NCBI GenBank assembly: GCA_030151725.1
Contig: JASLDD010000023.1
Location: 1-31,260 of the forward strand
Reading direction: 5' to 3'
Source: Solirubrobacteraceae bacterium
Lineage (GTDB): Bacteria; Actinomycetota; Thermoleophilia; Solirubrobacterales; Solirubrobacteraceae
Length of the DNA stretch: 31,260 nucleotides
Shown: positions 24,053 to 31,260 of the stretch, piece by piece
Layout: each line of letters opens with the position of its first letter
Numbering within the stretch: position 1 is the stretch's first letter
The notes under the pieces: generated by a model
Told to the model about the DNA's origin: nothing
The model's input: only the letters and a program-made list of their open reading frames with translations
Database searches by the model: none
Translations under genes and position numbers: made by a program

Positions 24053-24976
24053 GTGCGCGTCGCCGTCGTCGATATTGGGACCAACTCCACACGGCTGCTC
24101 GTCGCCGAGGTGGACACCTCCAACGGATCGATCCAGGAACTCTCTCGCCGCTCCCAGGTCACCCGCCTGGGCGATGGCGTGGATGCCTCGGGGGCGCTCT
24201 CCGAGCAGGCCACCGCGCGTGTCTTCTCCACCCTCGATCTTTACCACGCGGAGATCGAGGAGTATCAGTGCCAGGCAAACCTCGCCGTCCTCACCTCCGC
24301 TGTTCGCGACGCCTCAAACGGCGCCGACTTCGCCGAGCATGTGCGCGAGGACTACGGCCTGGACGCCAAAGTGCTCAAGGGCGAGCAAGAGGCACAGCTG
24401 ACCTTCCTCGGCGCCATGGCCGGACGCCCGCCCGCCACCGAGCCAACCGTCGTCATCGACATCGGCGGCGGCTCCACCGAGTTCGTCGTCGGGACAGGGC
24501 GCACAGCCGGCTTCCACGTGTCGCTGCATGCCGGCGTGGTGCGCATGAGCGAGCGTCACATCCACACAGATCCACCCACTCCTAAAGAGCTTCAAGAGCT
24601 CGCCCTCGACGTTCGCAGCACCCTGCTCGACGGGCTTCCACCCGATGAGCGCGCGCCCGTCAAGCACGGCATCGCAGTCGCCGGCACCGCCACCTCGGCC
24701 GCGTCCATCGAGCAGGAGCTCGACCCCTACGACCCCGCTCGCGTGCACGGCCACTCGCTGGAGCTGGCAACCGTCGAAATGCTGCTCGCACGCCTCGCCG
24801 ACCTCGACGAAGAGGACCGTCGCCGTGTCGTCGGCCTGCATCCCGACCGCGCCCCCACGATCGTCGCCGGCATGATCCTGCTGAGCGAGTCCCTCAAGGC
24901 CTTCGAGCTGGAGCGCGTGGAGGTCTCAGAGCACGACATCCTCTACGGCGGCGCCCTGCGCCTCGCCGGCTTCTAA
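24053..24976 (+). CDS. Ppx/GppA-family exopolyphosphatase
   Basis: 307 residues from GTG 24053; the open frame continues further upstream but crosses the SDR remnant. The two phosphate-binding loops of the actin-like ATPase fold are clear: VAVVDIGTNSTRLLVAEV at the start and VVIDIGGGSTEFVVG near residue 135. GIAVAGTATSAASIE is the adenosine-side motif. Length fits the short actinobacterial Ppx type, which lacks the C-terminal HD-like domain. It hydrolyses polyphosphate and/or (p)ppGpp. It may be leaderless, as no ribosome binding site is evident. The gene converges with the ThDP enzyme gene, only 12 bp apart. Confidence 0.92.
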   Translation: MRVAVVDIGTNSTRLLVAEVDTSNGSIQELSRRSQVTRLGDGVDASGALSEQATARVFSTLDLYHAEIEEYQCQANLAVLTSAVRDASNGADFAEHVREDYGLDAKVLKGEQEAQLTFLGAMAGRPPATEPTVVIDIGGGSTEFVVGTGRTAGFHVSLHAGVVRMSERHIHTDPPTPKELQELALDVRSTLLDGLPPDERAPVKHGIAVAGTATSAASIEQELDPYDPARVHGHSLELATVEMLLARLADLDEEDRRRVVGLHPDRAPTIVAGMILLSESLKAFELERVEVSEHDILYGGALRLAGF

Positions 24977-24988
24977 GAACCGGCCTCT

Positions 24989-26665
24989 CTAAGCCAGGTT
25001 GGAGCGGCGGGGGTAGACCACCGTGGGGTCCGTCAGCACGTTCACCAGCGCCGGCTTGCCCGCCGAGAACGCCCGCTCGAGCGCCGGCCCAATATCCGCC
25101 GGGCGCCCCACCAGCTCGCCGTGACAGCCAAGCGCCTCCACCACCTGGTCGTAGCGCGTTTCCGGGCGCAGGTCCGCCGCCACCGAATAGCCGTACAGGA
25201 ACTCCATCGGGTGCTTCTCGAGCGCCCAAATCCCGTTGTTGCCCATCAGGCCAACCACATTCACGCCATGGCGGGCCAGCGTGTCGAACTCCATGCCCGA
25301 GAAGCCAAACGCGCCGTCCCCCAGCAGCAGCACCACCTGGCGATCCGGATGCGCAAGCTTGGCCGCAAGCGCATATCCGGGACCCGAACCCAGACACCCA
25401 AACGGCCCCGGGTCGAGCCAGCAGCCCGGCTGGTAGCTGTCGACCACACGCCCCGCATATGAGACGTAGTCGCCGCCGTCGCCAATCACAATTGCGTTCC
25501 TGTCCAGCACCTTGGCCATCTCCGCATACAGGCGCATGGGATGCAGCGGCTCGCGATCGTCCTTGAGTTCGGCCTGCTCGCCCTCCCGCTTCTCCGTCTC
25601 CCCCACCCGCAGCTCCTCGATCCAGCGCTCGCTCGCCAGTGCGCGGCCACCGGCCGCCGTGCACAGGCTGGTGAGCGTCGGGCCCATTGCTCCGTAGAGC
25701 TCTGCTGCCACTGCCCGCGGGTGGCGGCGCTCCGGTTCAGCCGCATCCACCACCACGATCTCCGTGTCCTCGCCAAAGGACGCACCAAAGGCCAGCCTGA
25801 AGTCCATCGGAACGCCCAGCACCAAAGCCACATCGGCGCCTTTCAGCGCCTGCGAGCGCGCGCGCGAGAAGAACAGCTCGTGATCCGCCGGCACGCACCC
25901 GCGCGCCAGCCCGTTGAGGAACACGGGGATCCGCAGCGTCTCCGCAAGCGCCAGCAGCGCCTGCTCGCCGTGGCCCCAGTAGAGATCCGTGCCCGCCATG
26001 ATCACCGGCCGCTCAGCCGCTCGCAGCAGCTCGCCCGCACGCTCGATGCTCGCGTCCTCGGCAGCCCGCTCGCCGGTCACGCTGTCCGCCTGCCACAGCC
26101 CCGACTCTGCTTCCTCGGCCTCCTGGAAAACGTAGTCCATGGGGAAGTCCACGAACGTGGGGCCGCCGTGCGGGGCCAGCGCCAGCGCAAACGCATCGTC
26201 CACCAGGCCCGGGATCTCCGCTGTGCTCTCAGGCGTCACCGCCAGCTTTGTCAGCGGCCGCACAAACGGCACATGGTCGATCTCCTGCAGCGACCCCTGT
26301 CCCCAGCGCATCGCCGGCGCCCTCCCGCCGAGGACCACCATCGGCGAGTGGTTCGCCTGGGCCGATGCCATCGCGCTCATCCCATTGGTCACCCCCGGGC
26401 CGGCCGTCAGCGCGCACACGCCCGCCTCGCGCGTCACCTTGGCCCAGCCCTCCGCTGCAAACGCCGCCGTGGACTCATGGCGCACGTCCACAATCTCGAT
26501 GCCCTCCTCGCGGCAGCCGTCGTAGATCGAGAACAGGTGGCCTCCCGACAGGGTGAACAGCTTGCTCACCCCATGCGCCTTCAGGCGGCGCGCAACCAGG
26601 CGCCCGCCATGGAAGGTCCTGGTGTCCTGGGCACTCTCGGCCGCCACAATCGCGACTCTATCCAT
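24989..26665 (-). CDS. ThDP-dependent enzyme, acetolactate-synthase-like
   Basis: 558 residues from ATG 26665. Three domains in the order of acetolactate synthase and its relatives: the N-terminal PYR domain with catalytic Glu64 in VDVRHESTAAFAAEGWAKVT, a central Rossmann-like domain, and the C-terminal PP domain with the ThDP/Mg motif LLGDGAFGFSGMEF and then LMGNNGIW. No regulatory small subunit is next to it, and the sequence is not close to classic IlvB in my reading; oxalyl-CoA decarboxylase or 2-hydroxyacyl-CoA lyase-like activity is possible. It lies 17 bp after tRNA-Leu on the same strand and may be co-transcribed with it. Confidence 0.88.
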   Translation of the reverse strand: MDRVAIVAAESAQDTRTFHGGRLVARRLKAHGVSKLFTLSGGHLFSIYDGCREEGIEIVDVRHESTAAFAAEGWAKVTREAGVCALTAGPGVTNGMSAMASAQANHSPMVVLGGRAPAMRWGQGSLQEIDHVPFVRPLTKLAVTPESTAEIPGLVDDAFALALAPHGGPTFVDFPMDYVFQEAEEAESGLWQADSVTGERAAEDASIERAGELLRAAERPVIMAGTDLYWGHGEQALLALAETLRIPVFLNGLARGCVPADHELFFSRARSQALKGADVALVLGVPMDFRLAFGASFGEDTEIVVVDAAEPERRHPRAVAAELYGAMGPTLTSLCTAAGGRALASERWIEELRVGETEKREGEQAELKDDREPLHPMRLYAEMAKVLDRNAIVIGDGGDYVSYAGRVVDSYQPGCWLDPGPFGCLGSGPGYALAAKLAHPDRQVVLLLGDGAFGFSGMEFDTLARHGVNVVGLMGNNGIWALEKHPMEFLYGYSVAADLRPETRYDQVVEALGCHGELVGRPADIGPALERAFSAGKPALVNVLTDPTVVYPRRSNLA

Positions 26666-26682
26666 TCAGCCAGTCTCGGAGG

Positions 26683-26764
26683 TGCCCGGGGTGGGAGTCG
26701 AACCCACAGGCCACTTGGGCCATCGATTTTAAGTCGAACGCGTATACCGTTCCGCCACCCGGGC
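26683..26764 (-). tRNA. tRNA-Leu (UAA)
   Basis: 82 bases, no encoded CCA. Acceptor arms GCCCGGG and CCCGGGC pair fully, the discriminator is A, the anticodon loop reads CTTAAAA with anticodon TAA, and a long variable arm with GGCC/GGCC stem marks a class II tRNA. The T-loop is TTCGACT. Confidence 0.95.
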
Positions 26765-26817
26765 AGCGTGTTTCCAACTCTATGCAACCGCTCTGCCGTG
26801 GGCATCTCGACCCATCA

Positions 26818-26834
26818 AGCGCAACTTTTGCGCT
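26818..26834. promoter_or_regulatory. inverted repeat upstream of sigma factor gene
   Basis: AGCGCAA at 26818-26824 and TTGCGCT at 26828-26834 with a 3-bp centre. A TANNNT hexamer, TACCGT, follows at 26837-26842. It is a candidate operator for the sigma factor gene. Confidence 0.4.
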
Positions 26835-26877
26835 GCTACCGTGTCCATTGGGACAAGAAGGCAGCATCGGACCATCC

Positions 26878-28512
26878 ATGGAGGTCTCCGCCCTCACACA
26901 CCCGAGCACAATGCCGGGCCTGCGCGGCCCGTCAGCCCTGCTGCGCCTTCAGTCCGACGAGCGCCTCATCGCCCTCACCCGTCGCGGGCAGCCCGCCGCC
27001 TTTGAGACCCTGTGCACGCGCTACCAGTCGCGGCTGCTGTCCTTCTGCCGCCACATGCTGGCCTCGCGCGAGGATGCCGAGGACGTTCTTCAGGAGGTGT
27101 TCGCAGCGGCGTTCAACGCCGTGTTGGCCGACGAGCGCGAGATCAACGTGCGTCCTTGGCTCTATCGCATTGCACGTAACCGGTCTCTGAATCACCTCCG
27201 CCGCACGGCCGCCATCGGCGTGGACTCCATGGACGTCCACTTCGCCGAGGGCGGCATCTCCACCGGCGACAAGGTTCTGCGCCGCGAGAGCTTCCAAGAG
27301 CTCATCGCCGACGTGCACGAGCTTCCCGAGACGCAGCGCACGGCCCTGCTGCTGCGCGAGATCGACGCCCTCTCCTATGACCAGATTGCCCAGGCCATGG
27401 AGACGACCATCCCCTCCGTCAAGTCGCTGCTCGTGCGCGCCCGCATCTCCCTCGCCGAGGCAGCCGAGTCGCGCAAGCTGAGCTGCGAGGAAGTGCGGCT
27501 GGAGCTAGGCGAAGCAGCCGAGGGCCTGGCCAAGCTGAGCACCCCCGCCCGCCGTCATGTGCGCGGCTGCGAGCGCTGCCTGTTCTTCAAGAAGCAGTTG
27601 CGCGAGAACAACCGCGCGCTGGCAGCCATCCTGCCCGTGGCGCCGCTGCTGCTGCTCAAGAAGGTCGTGCTCGCAAAGCTCGGCTCCGCAACCTCTGCCG
27701 GCGGCGCTCACGCGGCGGGCGCCGGAGCTACCGTTGGAGCCACAGCCACCGTCGGAGCCGGAGCAGCAGCCGGTGGCGGCAGCCTGGCTGGCGGGTTGAT
27801 GACCGCCGGCGCCGGAGCGCTTGCCACCAAAGCAGTCGCCGGGCTCGCCGCCGCCGCGATCGTCACCGCGGGAGCCGTAGCCGCCGACCACGCTGTGGTG
27901 GTCCATCACCGCCATCCTCGCCCCGCTGCCACAGCCTCCGCGGCCGCAGTCCCCGTCGTCCGCTACGCAAGCGCACCTGTGGTCGTCCGCGAGCACGCCC
28001 AGCCGAGCACTCCCGCGCACCGCATCTCCGCCGCCAGCGCTGTCGTCGTCGCCCACCACCCGCGCCACGCCGCTAAGAAGTCCAAGGCGCTTGTCACACC
28101 GCCCCCAGTCACCGCAGCCACGACTGCCCCGCCTGCTGGCGCTGCCCCAGTCGCCACTGCCCCGCCGGCTAGCGCTGTGCCTGTGACGAGCACAACGCCA
28201 CCCGAAAGCGCGGTCCAGGTCACAGAGGTCACCACCGAGACGACCACCCTTCCCACCGAAGCCACCACCGCGCCCCCCACAGCCGCTCCGCCCACCACCA
28301 CCGTGCCCACCCCCACAACGCCCGCGCCGAGCACTCCTGTCGCTGAAGCGCCCGCGCAGGAATCACCGGCGCTTACGGTCGTTGAAACAAGCATCCCCCA
28401 GCCTTCCTCACCCTCCAAGCACCACTCAAATGCCGGCGGCACCGAGGCCCCCGCTTCCGTGCGCTCATTGCCCACCGGCGCCTGGAGCGCACGGCGCGGC
28501 AGCCGCAAGTAG
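26878..28512 (+). CDS. ECF sigma factor fused to zinc-finger and Pro/Thr-rich membrane tail
   Basis: 544 residues from ATG 26878. Residues about 30-100 form sigma region 2 (FETLCTRYQSRLLSFCRHML, then EDAEDVLQEVFAAAF, then WLYRIARNRSLNHLRR). Residues about 145-195 form region 4 (LPETQRTALLLREIDALSYDQIAQAMETTIPSVKSLLVRAR). HVRGCERC at about 224-231 is an Hx3Cx2C zinc-finger motif of anti-sigma type. An Ala/Gly-rich hydrophobic stretch follows, about residues 275-345, probably a membrane anchor. The last 200 residues are low-complexity, rich in Pro, Thr, Ala and Val, and probably extracytoplasmic. A regulator that carries its own anti-sigma-like domain and membrane tail would release its sigma part by proteolysis or conformational change; that mechanism is inference. 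Confidence 0.88.
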   Translation: MEVSALTHPSTMPGLRGPSALLRLQSDERLIALTRRGQPAAFETLCTRYQSRLLSFCRHMLASREDAEDVLQEVFAAAFNAVLADEREINVRPWLYRIARNRSLNHLRRTAAIGVDSMDVHFAEGGISTGDKVLRRESFQELIADVHELPETQRTALLLREIDALSYDQIAQAMETTIPSVKSLLVRARISLAEAAESRKLSCEEVRLELGEAAEGLAKLSTPARRHVRGCERCLFFKKQLRENNRALAAILPVAPLLLLKKVVLAKLGSATSAGGAHAAGAGATVGATATVGAGAAAGGGSLAGGLMTAGAGALATKAVAGLAAAAIVTAGAVAADHAVVVHHRHPRPAATASAAAVPVVRYASAPVVVREHAQPSTPAHRISAASAVVVAHHPRHAAKKSKALVTPPPVTAATTAPPAGAAPVATAPPASAVPVTSTTPPESAVQVTEVTTETTTLPTEATTAPPTAAPPTTTVPTPTTPAPSTPVAEAPAQESPALTVVETSIPQPSSPSKHHSNAGGTEAPASVRSLPTGAWSARRGSRK

Positions 28513-28569
28513 CAACGCCGTCCGAACAGCTAAGTCCCGGCGAAAACCAAACGCCTCCTCCGCCAGCAG

Positions 28570-29223
28570 CTAGCCGAAGCTGAAGGTCTTCAGCGGGCGC
28601 AGCAACACTCCCGTAGAGCCGACTTCGCTCGGCGCCTTGACCTGCGAACTGGCATTGGCTGCAGTCAGCATCGCAACAGCCACGCCTTCGCGAACACCCT
28701 CGCGTTCGGGGAACAGGAGCACGTTACGGGCGTACAGTTCGCGGCCGAGGACCTTGGTGGTGAACAGGACCTGGTAGCCGAGCAGCTTGTTGGTCACTTT
28801 GGTCTTGCCCTCGCCCGTCAGCTCGAACGACGGCTCTCTGTGGCTGAGCGCCGCGATGTAGCTGGACACCCAGCCGGGGAGCTCTCCTAACAGGCTGCCC
28901 CGGTAAGGAGGGAGCTTCACGGGATATACCTCATAGGAGTACTTGACCGCTCCTCCGGTGCTGTCGTCCACGACCTTCACCAGCCCCCCGCTGTCCACCG
29001 GCGCGCGGTACAGGCCTCTGTATTCAAAGCTGAAGGGAACGGGTCCGCCTTGCGAATAAGTTGCGTTCTCGAGCGTCAGCCCAAGCCCCACAGCCGCCGC
29101 CACCAGTGCCACGCCCGTGCCGATCGCTGCGGCCCGCATCCAGCTGGAGGCGGCTTTCCAGTGAGGCGCCAGTAAGCGACCGAGCGTGGGCCCGTACTCG
29201 GACTTCATTGGAACTGCAGCCAT
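28570..29223 (-). CDS. membrane-anchored secreted protein of unknown function
   Basis: 217 residues from ATG 29223, an upstream ATG at 29286 being less likely because it lies inside the Lrp-like gene. A cytoplasmic stretch is followed by a single helix, AAAIGTGVALVAAAVGLGLTL. The remainder faces outward and is Tyr/Val-rich, with YRGLYRAPVDSGGLVKVVDD, SYIAALSHREPSFELTG and a GYQVLFTTKV strand. I do not recognise a family. It follows the Lrp-like gene by ten bases on the same strand, so the two are co-transcribed. It ends facing the sigma factor gene. Confidence 0.75.
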   Translation of the reverse strand: MAAVPMKSEYGPTLGRLLAPHWKAASSWMRAAAIGTGVALVAAAVGLGLTLENATYSQGGPVPFSFEYRGLYRAPVDSGGLVKVVDDSTGGAVKYSYEVYPVKLPPYRGSLLGELPGWVSSYIAALSHREPSFELTGEGKTKVTNKLLGYQVLFTTKVLGRELYARNVLLFPEREGVREGVAVAMLTAANASSQVKAPSEVGSTGVLLRPLKTFSFG

Positions 29224-29233
29224 CTCGCTCAGG

Positions 29234-29515
29234 TCATTCGCCGATCGAGAACATGGCCTCGAGATCGTGGCGCGAGTAGGCCGCAAAGGCGACCATCGTC
29301 TGGGTCTTGACCACGCCCGGCAAAGCGCCTATCTGGCCGGTCACCACATCTGCAAGCTGCTCGTGGTCTGGCACGCGCACAATCGCAACGAAGTCCCACT
29401 CGCCTGTGACCGAGTACGCCTCCGCCACGCCCTCTGTATCGGCGAGCGCGCTTCCCAGGCTCGAGAGCGCGTCGCGCTCGGCCTCAATCAGCACCACCGC
29501 ATGAGTCATGGTCAT
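29234..29515 (-). CDS. stand-alone Lrp/AsnC ligand-binding (RAM) domain protein
   Basis: 93 residues from ATG 29515 (ATG 29509 is also possible). The sequence is the RAM domain alone: HAVVLIEAERDALSSLGSAL, VAEAYSVTGEWDFVAIVRVPDHEQLADVV, GALPGVVKTQTMVAF. The helix-turn-helix of full Lrp proteins is missing. Such small proteins form oligomers and bind amino acids, and some modulate partner regulators or enzymes. The next gene on the strand is a membrane-anchored protein, with a spacing of ten bases. Confidence 0.9.
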   Translation of the reverse strand: MTMTHAVVLIEAERDALSSLGSALADTEGVAEAYSVTGEWDFVAIVRVPDHEQLADVVTGQIGALPGVVKTQTMVAFAAYSRHDLEAMFSIGE

Positions 29516-29550
29516 TTGCTGAGCACTATAGGTCCACGGCGCCCCAGGTT

Positions 29551-30354
29551 CTAGGCCCTTCTGTCGGCGTTCCTATCGAGCCCCAGGCCGACCAGCAGGC
29601 CAAGCACTGCGCCCACCACGCCCGCCAGCCAGCTTGCTTCGGAGAAGATGCGTGCGAACGGAAACACCAACATGAACGCGGCCACCACGGCCACGCCCAG
29701 CAGGTCGCCCTCGTAGTAGGAGCCCGCCCGCGCCGCCTTGATGTCCGGGGCCGCCCACGCCGCCAACAGCGCAAGCGCTGCCGCATTGCCGCCGTCAGCC
29801 ACCGGCACCGGGTAGACCGCGCATGCCACCAGCGTGCCCGCGAGCGCGGCGGCGAGGAAGATGGCCAGCACCACCACCGGTCCATGCCGCTGCTCGACCA
29901 GCCAGCCAAACAGAGCGACTGTGGCCAGCGCCGCAGCCGCATAGACGCCGTCCACATACGCGAAAGCGCTCGTGATGAGCTTCCACCATTCGCCATCCAG
30001 CGGACCAAGGATGGCCATGTGGAAGTAGATGTCAGGTTCGGCGTGAAAGACGATCCAAGCCAATGCCCCAGCCGCCACCAGCGCGATCGTCGCGTACGGA
30101 CGAGTGGCGTCCCAGCGGCTGGCAGTCCTCGCACGAGGGGCTCCGCCTAGCCGCCCTGAGGCCGGCGTCTTCGAGCGACGCAAGAGCGAGGAGATGCCCG
30201 GACGGTGCGTGGGGCTGCTGGGTCCATCGGCGCGCGGCAGCTTTGGAGCACGGCGCCGGAGCCGGTTGCCGCAGTAGGGGCACTCGGTGATGTACGGACT
30301 GACCTCCGATCCGCACTGCTTGCACACCACGAACAGATCAGCGCCGGGGGTCAT
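29551..30354 (-). CDS. zinc-ribbon rhomboid-like protein, catalytically inactive
   Basis: 267 residues from ATG 30354. The N-terminal zinc ribbon has Cys11, Cys14, Cys25 and Cys28 (CKQCG ... CPYCG). A basic linker leads to a rhomboid-type membrane domain of about six helices starting at residue 86, with the loop-1 pattern EWWKLITSAFAY. The family GxSG active-site motif is replaced by ADGGNAAALALL at about 186-197, so the catalytic Ser is absent. The TM2 His and Asn and the TM6 His are also not seen (SWLAGVVGAVLGLLVG). It should therefore be a pseudoprotease that may bind membrane substrates without cutting them. No operon partner is obvious. Confidence 0.85.
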   Translation of the reverse strand: MTPGADLFVVCKQCGSEVSPYITECPYCGNRLRRRAPKLPRADGPSSPTHRPGISSLLRRSKTPASGRLGGAPRARTASRWDATRPYATIALVAAGALAWIVFHAEPDIYFHMAILGPLDGEWWKLITSAFAYVDGVYAAAALATVALFGWLVEQRHGPVVVLAIFLAAALAGTLVACAVYPVPVADGGNAAALALLAAWAAPDIKAARAGSYYEGDLLGVAVVAAFMLVFPFARIFSEASWLAGVVGAVLGLLVGLGLDRNADRRA

Positions 30355-30415
30355 CGTTGGTCCATTCTAAGGACCTCCACACCACGGCCTGCGCCCCTCT
30401 GGAATACTGGCTCCC

Positions 30416-31260
30416 ATGAACCTCGGATACGACCAAAAGCTATACATACTCGCATTTGACCACCGTGGCTCCTTCCAAAAGAAGTTCTTTGGGATCGAGG
30501 GTGAGCCAGACGCCGAGCAGACGGCCATCATTGCCGACGCCAAGCACCTCATCTACGAGGGCCTGCTGCAGGCCGTTGGCGCAGGCGCCGATGCGGCCGC
30601 AACAGGCGTGCTGGTAGACGAGCAGTTCGGCTCCACCGTGCCTACTGAGACTCACGAGAAGGGCCTCAAGCTGGCCATGCCCGCTGAGCGTTCTGGGCAG
30701 AACATGTTCGACTTCCAGTACGGCCAGGACTTCGGGCAGCACATCGAGTCCTTTGACCCAGATTTCACGAAGGTGCTCGTGCGCTACAACCCCGACGGCG
30801 ACAGGGCCGAAAACGACGAGCAGCTCGGCAAGCTGAGACAGCTCAGCGACTGGCTTCACAAGCACGACCGCAAGTTTCTGTTCGAGCTGCTGGTGCCGGC
30901 CGAGGACGCCCAGCTGGAGAGCGTGGGCGGGGACGCCGACCGCTACGACGCTGAGCTGCGCCCCGATCTGATGCGCCGCGCGATCGCCGAGATCCAGGAC
31001 GCGGGCATTGAGGTCGACATCTGGAAGATCGAGGGCGTGGACGAGCGCTCTGACTGCGAGATGCTCGCTGCCCAAGCACGCTCCGGCGAGGGCCGCCAGG
31101 GTGTTACCTGCGTGGTGCTCGGCCGCGGCGCCAACGATGAGAAGGTCGACCAGTGGCTCACAGCGGCAGCTCCCGTGGAGGGCTTCATCGGCTTTGCCAT
31201 CGGCCGCTCCATCTGGTGGGACCCGCTCAAGGCCTACGTGGACGGCAAGATCGAGCGCTC
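30416..31260 (+). CDS. DUF2090 (IolC C-terminal-like) protein, partial at right edge
   Basis: ATG 30416, 281 codons visible, continuing past the window. The opening YDQKLYILAFDHRGSFQKKFFG and the later blocks GADAAATGVLVDEQFGS, FELLVPAEDAQLESV and DIWKIEGVDERSDCEMLAAQ match the DUF2090 domain, a TIM-barrel aldolase relative. It is found fused to IolC in inositol breakdown, where it is the 2-deoxy-5-keto-gluconate-6-phosphate aldolase. Here it stands alone, with no IolC kinase next to it in the window. An AATACT hexamer about ten bases before the ATG suggests a leaderless transcript. Confidence 0.88.
   Translation, partial: MNLGYDQKLYILAFDHRGSFQKKFFGIEGEPDAEQTAIIADAKHLIYEGLLQAVGAGADAAATGVLVDEQFGSTVPTETHEKGLKLAMPAERSGQNMFDFQYGQDFGQHIESFDPDFTKVLVRYNPDGDRAENDEQLGKLRQLSDWLHKHDRKFLFELLVPAEDAQLESVGGDADRYDAELRPDLMRRAIAEIQDAGIEVDIWKIEGVDERSDCEMLAAQARSGEGRQGVTCVVLGRGANDEKVDQWLTAAAPVEGFIGFAIGRSIWWDPLKAYVDGKIER

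Noticed and set aside
25541..27190. 549-residue open frame on the plus strand
   Set aside because: It is antisense to the ThDP enzyme, crosses tRNA-Leu and enters the sigma factor gene in the wrong frame. There is no recognisable domain.

Overview
High-GC DNA with short intergenic gaps, many ATGA/GTGA start-stop overlaps and frequent GTG starts points to an actinobacterium. The mix of a DUF4389 membrane protein, an ECF sigma factor with a fused zinc-finger/Pro-Thr tail, a zinc-ribbon rhomboid-like protein and a DUF2090 (IolC-like) protein resembles Thermoleophilia/Solirubrobacterales. That placement is inference; no rRNA is present.

Region 1 (1-7172) is a catabolic/detoxification stretch: the end of a VOC protein; a TetR regulator divergent from a DUF4389 membrane protein, with two identical 15-bp operators in and below a good sigma70 promoter; a sulfatase whose Tat-type signal looks frameshifted; a second TetR facing two coupled DUF2867-like genes across a 22-bp palindrome; and a FAD-dependent aromatic monooxygenase.

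Region 2 (7195-13805) is a cell-envelope module. A D,D-carboxypeptidase, a lipoprotein with two internal repeats, a peptidoglycan-binding-domain adaptor, an ABC ATPase and a MacB/FtsX-type permease lie in one leftward run, the last four joined by 4-bp overlaps. An OmpR-type response regulator and its histidine kinase run divergently and are the obvious candidate regulators.

Region 3 (13849-23240) is a defence-like accessory island. It starts with a frameshifted HsdR-N-like PD-(D/E)XK gene, followed by a tightly coupled three-gene operon that I cannot assign to a named system: a winged-helix-like protein, a P-loop ATPase and a PD-(D/E)XK-like nuclease. Its promoter has the -35 hexamer in the loop of a palindrome and appears leaderless. 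After a bidirectional terminator there is a 16-bp exact copy of the 3' end of the initiator tRNA gene (18105-18120), so 18121-23256 looks like a tRNA-inserted element without an integrase. It carries a DUF4062 protein, a TIGR02391/HEPN-type protein, an AlbA_2 (Schlafen-type) protein and a two-TM protein.

Region 4 (23241-31260) is mostly chromosomal backbone: tRNA-fMet, a decayed SDR pseudogene, a Ppx/GppA phosphatase, an acetolactate-synthase-like ThDP enzyme just downstream of tRNA-Leu(UAA), the ECF sigma factor, a small membrane-anchored protein with a stand-alone Lrp/AsnC ligand-binding domain, a catalytically dead rhomboid-like protein, and the start of a DUF2090 protein. No CRISPR array, insertion sequence or rRNA was seen. 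The longest stretches without an intact gene are 13806-14713 (the HsdR-like pseudogene and operator repeats) and 22993-24052 (tRNA and the SDR pseudogene).
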